Source of the DNA: an uncultured Lachnospiraceae bacterium | Lineage (GTDB): Bacteria; Bacillota; Clostridia; Lachnospirales; Lachnospiraceae | Direction: 5' to 3' | Length of the DNA stretch: 8,570 nt | Assembly: GCA_947589175.1 (NCBI GenBank) | Contig: CANPZR010000101.1 | Location: forward strand, 1-8,570 | Notes under the pieces: model-generated | Databases searched by the model: none | Seen by the model: the letters and a program-made list of their open reading frames with translations, nothing else | What the model was told of the DNA's origin: nothing | Shown: positions 1 through 5,696 of the stretch, piece after piece | How the letters are laid out: every line of letters starts with the position of its first letter | How positions within the stretch are numbered: position 1 is the stretch's first letter | Translations under genes and position numbers: made by a program

Positions 1-1181
1 ATCACGTCGTATTTGCCGGAACGGATGGCGTCCACCAGTCCGTCGCACACCTTGTAGGCGCTCATCTCCGGCTGGAGATCGTATGTAGCCACCTTCGGGG
101 AGTTGACGAGCAGCCGCTCCTCTCCCTCGTTCGGCTCCTCGATGCCGCCGTTGAAGAAGAAGGTGACGTGCGCGTACTTCTCCGTCTCGGCGGTGCGCAG
201 CTGTTTCAAGCCGTTTTTCGCAAGGAACTCGCCGAATGTATTGTCGATCTCCACTTTGTGGAACGCCACCAGCTTATTGGGAATGGTCACGTCGTACTCG
301 GTAAATGCCACATAGGTGGTCGGGAAGAATCCCTTTCTTCTCTCAAATCCCTGGAAATTGTCATCGCAGAAGGCGCGCGTAATCTCGCGGGCGCGGTCCG
401 GGCGGAAGTTGTAAAATACCACGGAGTCATTTTCCTTTACGGTCGCCACCGGCTTTCCGTCCTTGATGATGACGGTCGGCTTCACGAACTCGTCGGTCTC
501 GTCCTTGTCATAGGAATTTTGCACGGCGCTGACGCCGTCCTCCGCCGTGACGCCCTCGCCGAATACAAGCGCGTTGTAAGCCAGCTCCACGCGGTCCCAG
601 CGGTTATCGCGGTCCATGACGTAGTAGCGGCCCATGACGGTGGCAACCTCGCCGACGCCGATTTCCGCCATCTTGTCCACGGCCTCCTTCACAAAGTCCT
701 TGCCAGATGCGGGCGGCGTGTCGCGCCCGTCGAGAAATGCGTGGAGATACACGTTCTTCAGGCCGTTCCGCTTTGCCATCTCAAGCAGTGCGTACATGTG
801 CGTGTTGTGGCTGTGAACGCCTCCGTCAGAGAGCAGGCCAAACAGGTGAAGGTCCGAATTATTTTTCTTGCAGTTCTCCATGGCGGCCACCAGCGCCTCG
901 TTCTCAAAGAACACCCCGTCCTCGATTTCCTTCGTGATGCGGGTGAGCTCCTGATAGACAATGCGTCCGGCGCCCATGTTCAAATGACCTACCTCCGAGT
1001 TGCCCATCTGTCCCTCCGGAAGTCCCACGGCCATACCGCTGGCGTTTCCCTTTACAAAAGGACAATTCTTCATCAGATCGTCCATGACCGGGGTCCTGGC
1101 CTGCGCGACCGCGTTCCCCTCCGTCTTTTCATTCAGTCCGTATCCGTCTAAAATCATTAAAACTGTAGGTTTCTTACCCAT
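1..1181 (-). CDS. gpmI: 2,3-bisphosphoglycerate-independent phosphoglycerate mutase, 3' end outside window
   Basis: This enzyme interconverts 3- and 2-phosphoglycerate in glycolysis and gluconeogenesis, in the cytoplasm, using two Mn ions and a phosphoserine intermediate. The visible 393 codons cover about three quarters of a family protein of roughly 510 residues. The N-terminus reads MGKKPTVLMILDGYG, with metal ligand Asp12. The phosphoserine motif GQMGNSEVGH places the nucleophile at Ser62. GGVHSH gives His123, and DGRD gives Arg153 and Asp154. These positions equal the numbering known for the Geobacillus enzyme, which favours the second of two adjacent ATG codons (1181 rather than 1184). 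That choice also gives GGAGG a 5-nt spacing. The insert domain and the KYAHVTFFFNGG segment are present. The window ends just after SGKYDV, before the expected Asp403/His407 and Asp444/His445/His462 ligands, so those cannot be checked. It lies 46 bp after the ligase gene. Identification is very secure. Confidence 0.97.
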   Translation of the reverse strand, partial: MGKKPTVLMILDGYGLNEKTEGNAVAQARTPVMDDLMKNCPFVKGNASGMAVGLPEGQMGNSEVGHLNMGAGRIVYQELTRITKEIEDGVFFENEALVAAMENCKKNNSDLHLFGLLSDGGVHSHNTHMYALLEMAKRNGLKNVYLHAFLDGRDTPPASGKDFVKEAVDKMAEIGVGEVATVMGRYYVMDRDNRWDRVELAYNALVFGEGVTAEDGVSAVQNSYDKDETDEFVKPTVIIKDGKPVATVKENDSVVFYNFRPDRAREITRAFCDDNFQGFERRKGFFPTTYVAFTEYDVTIPNKLVAFHKVEIDNTFGEFLAKNGLKQLRTAETEKYAHVTFFFNGGIEEPNEGEERLLVNSPKVATYDLQPEMSAYKVCDGLVDAIRSGKYDV

Positions 1182-1186
1182 CATTT

Positions 1187-1191
1187 CCTCC
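1187..1191 (-). promoter_or_regulatory. gpmI ribosome binding site (GGAGG)
   Basis: GGAGG sits 5 nt before the ATG at 1181 and only 2 nt before the ATG at 1184. It therefore favours the second of the tandem ATG codons, in agreement with the residue numbering of the enzyme family. Confidence 0.75.
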
Positions 1192-1196
1192 AATCC

Positions 1197-1212
1197 GGAG
1201 CGCCAGGGCTCC
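1197..1212 (-). repeat. Small inverted repeat in the gpmI leader
   Basis: On the coding strand GGAGC and GCTCC can form a 5-bp stem around a 6-nt loop (CCTGGC). It lies between the ligase stop and the gpmI ribosome binding site. No T-tract follows, so it is not a classical terminator. The 3' arm can alternatively pair with the GGAG of the gpmI ribosome binding site. The repeat is plainly visible, but any function is inference. Confidence 0.35.
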
Positions 1213-1227
1213 TTACTTCATATTTTT

Positions 1228-2862
1228 TTACCCCCTGTTCTGGGCGTCCACCAGATTCTCGCTCTGGTACATTTTCCGCAGCTTCGGCTTCTCGATTTTT
1301 CCGGTGGGATTTCTCGGCACGTCGGCGAAAAATATTTTTTTCGGCCTCTTGTACCGGGGAAGCCCCTTGCAGAACTCGTCGATTTCCTCCTCCGTGCAGA
1401 CCGCGTCCGGTTTCAGCTCAATGATTGCCGCCGCAATCTCTCCCAGCCTTTCGTCCTGTAAGCCGATCACGGCCACATCCTTAATGGCGTCGTGGCGGCT
1501 TAAGAAATTCTCGATCTGGACGGGATAAATATTCTCCCCGCCGCTGATAATCACATCCTTTTTGCGATCCACCAGATAGATAAATCCATCCTCGTCCATC
1601 TCCGCCATGTCGCCGGTGTAGAGCCAGTCGCCCCGCAGCACCTCCGCCGTCGCCTCTGGGTCGTTGTAATAGCACGTCATCACGCCCGGTCCCCGCACGG
1701 CAAGCTCTCCCACCTCGCCCTGCTTTACCTCTTTGTCATCCGGGCCGATGATCTTCGCCTCCCAGCCATAGCCGGGAACTCCAATAGCGCCGACCTTGTG
1801 GATATTCTCCACACCCAGGTGTACGCAGCCGGGACCGATGGACTCGCTCAGTCCGTAGTTGGTATCATACTGATGCTCCGGAAAATATTCCTTCCAGCGC
1901 CGAATCAGGCTCTGCGGCACCGGCTGGGCGCCAATGTGCATCAGACGCCACTGGTCCAGCTTGTAATCCTCCCGCTTCAGCCTGCCGCTGTCCAGCTCCA
2001 GCAGAATGTCCTGCGCCCAGGGAACCAAAAGCCACACGATGGTGCACTGCTCCGTGGACACCGTCTCCAGAATAGTCTTCGGGCTGACGCCCTTTAACAG
2101 CACCGCCTTTCCGCCGCTGATCAGGCTGCCGAACCAGTGCATCTTGGCGCCGGTGTGATACAGGGGCGGGATACAGAGAAACACGTCCTCATGCCGCTGC
2201 CCGTGATGCCGCTGCTCCACCTTGCAGGAGTGCATCAGGCTCTCGTGGTTGTGCAGGATCGCCTTGGGAAATCCCGTGGTGCCGGAGGAAAAATAAATCG
2301 CCGCGTCGTCCTCGTCCGTCAAGGGGATTCCCGGCGACAGGCTGGCGCAGTTGGCCGTCAGCTTGTCATAGTCCTCCGCGAAGGACGGGCAGTCGCCCCC
2401 CACATAAAACAGCAGCCGGTTCTGGCTGATCCGATCCGCGATTTCCTCCACCCGTCCGATAAACTCCGGTCCGAACACCAGCACGTCCACCTCGGCCAGA
2501 TTCAGGCAGTACTCAATCTCATCCGGCGCGTAGCGGAAATTCAGCGGCACCGCCAGCGCCCCGGTCTTTAGGATTCCAAAGTAAATCGGCAGCCACTCTA
2601 AGCAGTTCATCAGGAGGATTGCCACCTTATCCCCCTTCCGGATTCCCCTCTCGAGAAGAAGCTGCGCGAACCGGTTCGCCTTCTCGTCAAACACATGCCA
2701 GGTGATTTCCCGGCGGTAATGGCACAGCGGATTGGCCTCGATCAGCTCGTAGTCCCTCCACGTCACCCGCCGTCTCTCCTGTATGTCCGGATTGATTTCC
2801 ACCAGGCTCACCTCGTTGGGGTACAGCCTGGCATTTTTCTCTAATAGCTCTGTTATTGGCAT
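1228..2862 (-). CDS. AMP-forming acyl-CoA synthetase/ligase-like protein
   Basis: A member of the class I adenylate-forming (ANL) family, which activates a carboxylic acid with ATP and usually passes it to CoA. The 544 residues are a normal length. Motifs are in order: the phosphate-binding loop YFSSGTTGFPK (190-200), the YGLSES motif (336-341), YTGD with the ribose-binding Asp (415-418), the hinge DRKKD (432-436) followed by SGGENIYP, and PRNPTGKIEK near the end with catalytic Lys522. All hallmark residues are intact, so it should be active. The substrate cannot be read from the sequence; medium/long-chain fatty, aromatic or bile acids are all possible. The N-terminus carries two similar blocks, RRVTW (31-35) and RREITW (50-55), where one is usual. 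It starts at ATG with GGGAGG 6 nt upstream, 21 bp after the HAD gene, so it is probably cotranscribed. There is no signal peptide or membrane segment. Confidence 0.93.
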   Translation of the reverse strand: MPITELLEKNARLYPNEVSLVEINPDIQERRRVTWRDYELIEANPLCHYRREITWHVFDEKANRFAQLLLERGIRKGDKVAILLMNCLEWLPIYFGILKTGALAVPLNFRYAPDEIEYCLNLAEVDVLVFGPEFIGRVEEIADRISQNRLLFYVGGDCPSFAEDYDKLTANCASLSPGIPLTDEDDAAIYFSSGTTGFPKAILHNHESLMHSCKVEQRHHGQRHEDVFLCIPPLYHTGAKMHWFGSLISGGKAVLLKGVSPKTILETVSTEQCTIVWLLVPWAQDILLELDSGRLKREDYKLDQWRLMHIGAQPVPQSLIRRWKEYFPEHQYDTNYGLSESIGPGCVHLGVENIHKVGAIGVPGYGWEAKIIGPDDKEVKQGEVGELAVRGPGVMTCYYNDPEATAEVLRGDWLYTGDMAEMDEDGFIYLVDRKKDVIISGGENIYPVQIENFLSRHDAIKDVAVIGLQDERLGEIAAAIIELKPDAVCTEEEIDEFCKGLPRYKRPKKIFFADVPRNPTGKIEKPKLRKMYQSENLVDAQNRG

Positions 2863-2868
2863 AACCGA

Positions 2869-2874
2869 CCTCCC
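2869..2874 (-). promoter_or_regulatory. Ribosome binding site of the acyl-CoA ligase gene (GGGAGG)
   Basis: GGGAGG is placed 6 nt before the ATG at 2862 inside the 21-bp gap after the HAD gene. It is near-consensus and fixes the ligase start. Confidence 0.75.
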
Positions 2875-2883
2875 TATATTTTT

Positions 2884-3552
2884 TCACATCGTTTTCCATT
2901 TATCTAACAAATCGAGCGCCTGGGAGAGCTCGCGGATCCGGTAGTCGCAGTGGGGCTCCATCTCCCCCGCCCTGTACTTCCAGACCGGCTCGTCAACTCC
3001 CACGGTGACAAATCCGCCGCTCTTCGCGCCTTTCAGCGCCGGAATGATGTCCTCGAACACCACGCACTCCTCCGGCCTCACTCCCATTTTCTCCGCCTGC
3101 TTTATGTAAATGTCCGGAAATTCCTTGCCCCTGGACACCTCCCTGATCTCCGTGATGGAGTGAAACAGCTCGTACACGCCGTTTCTTTTCAGGCAGGGCT
3201 CGAACAAGAGCGCCGTGTTGGATGTCGCCACCCCCGTGACGATTCCCGCCTCCCGCATGGCCGTCAGAAGCTCCTTCGTCCCCGGCCGCACCGACACCTC
3301 GTTCGCGTAGGCGTCCATCGCCATCCGGTTCCACTCCTCCATCACCTCGTCCGGCGTCTGATCCAGCGAAAACCGCTCAATCGTATACACCGCCGCCTCT
3401 CCGAAGGCCATCGGCGTGATCTTGTCCACATAGTCGTCCGGGACCTCGAATCCCCTTTTTCCTAAAAATTCTCTGTCTATTTTCGACCAGACCCAGGTGG
3501 AATCCAAAATCGTCCCATCCAGGTCAAATATAGCTCCTCGTATCGTTCTCAT
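2884..3552 (-). CDS. HAD-superfamily hydrolase, beta-phosphoglucomutase/phosphatase-like
   Basis: A 222-residue haloacid dehalogenase-type protein, likely a cytoplasmic Mg-dependent phosphatase or phosphoglucomutase-like enzyme acting on a small phosphorylated metabolite. Motif I is FDLDGT, with nucleophile Asp10 and acid/base Asp12. A helical C1-type cap follows at about 15-85. Motif II is VATSN (Thr110/Ser111), motif III is the Lys143 of SRGKEFPDIY, and motif IV is VFED (Glu167/Asp168). All catalytic positions are intact. The subfamily (IA, PGMB-like) is suggested by the cap position and by the FEDI-type motif IV. The true substrate is unknown. The ATG overlaps the yebC stop as ATGA, with GAGGA 3 nt upstream inside the last yebC codons, so translation is probably coupled to yebC. 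It ends 21 bp before the ligase gene. Proofreading or house-cleaning of a metabolite made by its neighbours is conceivable but not shown. Confidence 0.9.
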   Translation of the reverse strand: MRTIRGAIFDLDGTILDSTWVWSKIDREFLGKRGFEVPDDYVDKITPMAFGEAAVYTIERFSLDQTPDEVMEEWNRMAMDAYANEVSVRPGTKELLTAMREAGIVTGVATSNTALLFEPCLKRNGVYELFHSITEIREVSRGKEFPDIYIKQAEKMGVRPEECVVFEDIIPALKGAKSGGFVTVGVDEPVWKYRAGEMEPHCDYRIRELSQALDLLDKWKTM

Positions 3553-4283
3553 TCTTCCTCATCCACGTTGTGATAAACATTCTGAACATCGTCGTCCTCG
3601 TCTAAAAGGTCGATGATCCTCTCAAACATCTTCTTGTCCTCGTCCGTCGCAAGCGTCACATAATTCTGAGGAATCATCGTCACCTCCGCCTGAACCATCG
3701 GCACTCCCGCCTTCTCGAGCTCCTCGCGCACCGCGCTGAAATCCTCCGGCGACGTCAGAATTTCATAGCTGTCGTCCTCCTCGTTAAAATCCTCCGCCCC
3801 GGCCTCTAACGCGAGCATCATAAACTCATCCGCGTCCGCGTCATATTCTTCCTTGTCCACAATAATCTGGCCCTTCTGGTCAAACATATAGGACACGCAG
3901 CCCGTCGTGCCCACGTTGCCGTTTCCCTTCGTAAACGCGTTTCGCACATTGGATGCGGTGCGGTTCTTGTTGTCCGTCAGCGCCTCCACGATAATCGCCG
4001 TCCCGCTCGGACCGTAGCCCTCGTAGGTGCAGCTCACGTAATTGACGGCATTCACATCTCCCGCCGCCTTCTTGATGCCGCGATCAATCGTGTCGTTGGG
4101 CATGTTGTTAGCCTTGGCCTTGGCAATCACGTCCCGGAGCTTGCTGTTGTTATTCGGATCCGGTCCGCCCTCCTTGACAGCCACGGCGATCTCACGACCT
4201 ATGACTGTAAAAATCTTGCCCCTCTTGGCGTCGTTTTTCTCCTTCTTGTGTTTGATGTTCGCAAACTTAGAATGTCCTGACAT
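3549..4283 (-). CDS. yebC: YebC/PmpR/TACO1 family protein (DUF28)
   Basis: A 244-residue member of a nearly universal bacterial family, long annotated as a transcriptional regulator. Its mitochondrial relative TACO1 is a translation activator, and newer work implicates YebC proteins in relieving ribosome stalling. The diagnostic N-terminus MSGHSKFANIKHKKEKND is basic, as in the family. Typical downstream segments follow (KLRDVIAKAKANNMPNDTIDRGIKKA, split here as KLRDVIAKAKANN and MPNDTIDRGIKK; later YEGYGPSGTAIIVE and TDNKNRT). The C-terminus is strongly acidic (DEDDDVQNVYHNVDEEE). A longer reading from an ATG at 4298 would add MRIKV. The shorter start is chosen because every family member begins MSGHSK or similar and because GAGGA lies 8 nt upstream of 4283. 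The gene follows argR by 76 bp, where recN would often be found, and overlaps the HAD gene by 4 nt. Confidence 0.96.
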   Translation of the reverse strand: MSGHSKFANIKHKKEKNDAKRGKIFTVIGREIAVAVKEGGPDPNNNSKLRDVIAKAKANNMPNDTIDRGIKKAAGDVNAVNYVSCTYEGYGPSGTAIIVEALTDNKNRTASNVRNAFTKGNGNVGTTGCVSYMFDQKGQIIVDKEEYDADADEFMMLALEAGAEDFNEEDDSYEILTSPEDFSAVREELEKAGVPMVQAEVTMIPQNYVTLATDEDKKMFERIIDLLDEDDDVQNVYHNVDEEE

Positions 4284-4291
4284 AACTTTTA

Positions 4292-4296
4292 TCCTC
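4292..4296 (-). promoter_or_regulatory. yebC ribosome binding site (GAGGA)
   Basis: GAGGA lies 8 nt before the ATG at 4283. The alternative ATG at 4298 overlaps this site and has no comparable purine run of its own, so the site decides the start. The surrounding 11-mer AAATGAGGATA is also found before dxs. Confidence 0.75.
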
Positions 4297-4316
4297 ATTT
4301 CCGCACTAACCGTGCT

Positions 4317-4345
4317 ATTATTTCAAATTTTTTTCTCAAAGAAAA
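4317..4345 (-). promoter_or_regulatory. Candidate extended -10 promoter before yebC
   Basis: In the argR-yebC gap the coding strand has TGAAATAAT at 4325-4317. This is an AATAAT -10 hexamer (5 of 6 matches to TATAAT) preceded by the extended TGn element. The hexamer 17 nt upstream is TTTTCT (4345-4340), a weak -35 with 3 of 6 matches. An A-tract lies between them. Transcription would start near 4310, giving a leader of about 25-30 nt. The match is seen; promoter activity is inference, and A+T-rich DNA gives such matches by chance. Confidence 0.35.
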
Positions 4346-4359
4346 GCAGTTTGGAAAAA

Positions 4360-4815
4360 TTACTTCTCTTTTTCTATAACACTCATCACCCCCGGCACGA
4401 GCTCCGCGCTCTTCACCGCGCACATGACCGTGTCGTCCCCGGCGATAGAGCCGGCAATCTCCTCGATCTCCAGTGCGTCCACCGCCGCCGCGACCGCCAT
4501 CGCCATGCCGCTGACCGTCTTAATCACCAGCAGATTATCCGCCTGCGTCATGGACACCATGCCCTCCCGCAGCACCCGGCTGTAACGGTCCAGATACACC
4601 GGCGGGGCGCTGCCCGCGCTGTGCAGGGAAACGTACTTGGGCTTTCCGTTTCGCCCCGCCGCTTTCGTCAGCGAGAGCTCCCGGATATCCCGGCTGACCG
4701 TGGCCTGCGTCACGGCAAATCCCGCCCTCCTAAGATGCTCCGCCAACTCCTGCTGCGTCTCAATCTCATACTGCTCGATCAGTTCCAATATCTTATCCTG
4801 TCTTGTCTTTTTCAA
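4360..4815 (-). CDS. argR: Arginine repressor ArgR/AhrC
   Basis: A hexameric DNA-binding regulator that uses L-arginine as corepressor to control arginine biosynthesis and catabolism. From the TTG start the protein has 151 residues, normal for the family. The N-terminal winged helix-turn-helix includes IETQQELAEHL (18-28) and the recognition segment TQATVSRDIREL (36-47). The C-terminal oligomerisation and arginine-binding domain has EIAGSIAGDDTVMCAV, with the paired Asp127/Asp128 expected to contact arginine. The start is a choice between GTG at 4824 and TTG at 4815. The TTG is preferred because AGGAG lies 8 nt upstream of it, whereas the same AGGAG touches the GTG. MKKTRQDKILELI also matches the usual family N-terminus. 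It follows nadK by 17 bp from this start (8 bp from the GTG) and ends 76 bp before yebC. ARG-box control of its own cluster is possible but unproven. Confidence 0.95.
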   Translation of the reverse strand: MKKTRQDKILELIEQYEIETQQELAEHLRRAGFAVTQATVSRDIRELSLTKAAGRNGKPKYVSLHSAGSAPPVYLDRYSRVLREGMVSMTQADNLLVIKTVSGMAMAVAAAVDALEIEEIAGSIAGDDTVMCAVKSAELVPGVMSVIEKEK

Positions 4816-4823
4816 GGAATCCA

Positions 4824-4828
4824 CTCCT
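4824..4828 (-). promoter_or_regulatory. argR ribosome binding site (AGGAG) deciding the TTG start
   Basis: AGGAG occupies 4828-4824, which is 8 nt before TTG at 4815. It shares its last base with the alternative GTG codon at 4824-4822, so it could not serve that codon. It lies just downstream of the nadK stop codon. Confidence 0.65.
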
Positions 4829-4832
4829 GCCT

Positions 4833-5654
4833 TCAGATCCGGTTCAGCTTGCTCCTCATTTTTTCAAAAAAGCTCACGTCCCCCAGATGCACCATGTCAA
4901 ATGTCTCCTCCGCCTTCTCAATGCAGATCGCGTCGCCGGTCGTCACCGTCCACAGCATCTTGCCGTCCCCGCGGACCGCCGCCTCGTCCGTGTAGTTTCT
5001 CTTGGTCCGCCCCACCTCAATACGGAGCCTGAACTCCGAGGACACCACAAGGCTCCTCTTGTTCAGGGAGTGAGGACACACCGGCGTGATAATCATCGCT
5101 TCCATATTGGGCGCCAGAATGGGGCCCGACGCCGACAGATTGTACGCGGTGGAACCCGTGGGCGTGGACACGAGCACCGCGTCCGCCACATAGGTGTCGA
5201 TCAGGCAGTCCTCCGCGTAGACGCGCGCCGTGACCATGCGGCCGATGTCCTGCTTGCCGATGATGAACTCATTGACCGCCAGACTCTCCTCCTGCCCGTT
5301 CTCCATCCGCGCCGTGAGCGCCATGCGCCGCTCCACCTCGAACTGCCCGGCGAGAATACAGTCGAGCGCCGCCAAGAGTTTCGGGCGCTCCACCTCCGTC
5401 AGAAATCCGAGCGTCCCGAAATTGACTCCGAGAATCGGCACCTGCTTTCCCGCAAAATACTTGGCCGCCTGAATCACCGAACCGTCGCCTCCGAGCACGA
5501 TCGCCATGTCGGGATTTGCCTCTCCGGAAATTTCTTCTGGACTTCCTACTATCATAACATACTTTTCATGTTTTTCCAAATATCTTTTTATTTCCTCCGC
5601 CGCCTCATGGCGGATATCCATCTCACTGTTGGATATAACACAGAACCGGTCCAC
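4833..5654 (-). CDS. nadK: NAD kinase (ATP/polyphosphate-NAD kinase)
   Basis: Phosphorylates NAD to NADP in the cytoplasm, the only route to the NADP pool. The 273 residues fit the bacterial family. The signature IVLGGDGSVIQAAK has the catalytic Asp57; the usual form is GGDGT, here GGDGS. Then come LGVNFGTLGFLTE (75-87), the NE pair Asn128/Glu129 that binds the nicotinamide-ribose side, and STPTGSTAYNLSASGPI (163-179), where the common SAGGP is SASGP. RGDGK appears in the C-terminal part. All catalytic residues are retained, so the variants are unlikely to abolish activity. The start is GTG at 5654, with a consensus AGGAGG 6 nt upstream. The gene lies 42 bp after tlyA and just ahead of argR, an order common in Clostridia. 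Confidence 0.97.
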   Translation of the reverse strand: MDRFCVISNSEMDIRHEAAEEIKRYLEKHEKYVMIVGSPEEISGEANPDMAIVLGGDGSVIQAAKYFAGKQVPILGVNFGTLGFLTEVERPKLLAALDCILAGQFEVERRMALTARMENGQEESLAVNEFIIGKQDIGRMVTARVYAEDCLIDTYVADAVLVSTPTGSTAYNLSASGPILAPNMEAMIITPVCPHSLNKRSLVVSSEFRLRIEVGRTKRNYTDEAAVRGDGKMLWTVTTGDAICIEKAEETFDMVHLGDVSFFEKMRSKLNRI

Positions 5655-5660
5655 AGCTTG

Positions 5661-5666
5661 CCTCCT
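5661..5666 (-). promoter_or_regulatory. nadK ribosome binding site (AGGAGG)
   Basis: A perfect AGGAGG sits 6 nt before the GTG at 5654 and fixes this non-ATG start. It lies in the 42-bp gap after tlyA. Confidence 0.8.
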
Positions 5667-5696
5667 GCCTTGATCAGATTTTCCGGAAACTGGTTT

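Noticed and set aside
168..1151. Long plus-strand open frame of 327 codons
   Set aside because: It lies wholly antisense to gpmI, whose motifs and residue numbering are unmistakable. G+C-rich third positions create such mirror frames.
4284..4298. Longer yebC start adding MRIKV
   Set aside because: The ATG at 4298 overlaps the GAGGA that serves 4283, and the family starts at MSGHSK.
4331..4345. TTTTCT-TTG-AGAAAA inverted repeat after argR as a terminator
   Set aside because: The stem is all but one A/T pair per arm, the loop is 3 nt, and no T-tract follows on the coding strand.
4042..4995. Plus-strand frame of 317 codons spanning yebC, argR and part of nadK
   Set aside because: It crosses three well-supported minus-strand genes and a spacer and shows low-complexity His/Arg-rich sequence without family motifs.
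5680..5689. Palindrome TTTCCGGAAA in the tlyA-nadK gap
   Set aside because: A single 10-bp palindrome without a second copy or a link to promoter elements is easily due to chance.
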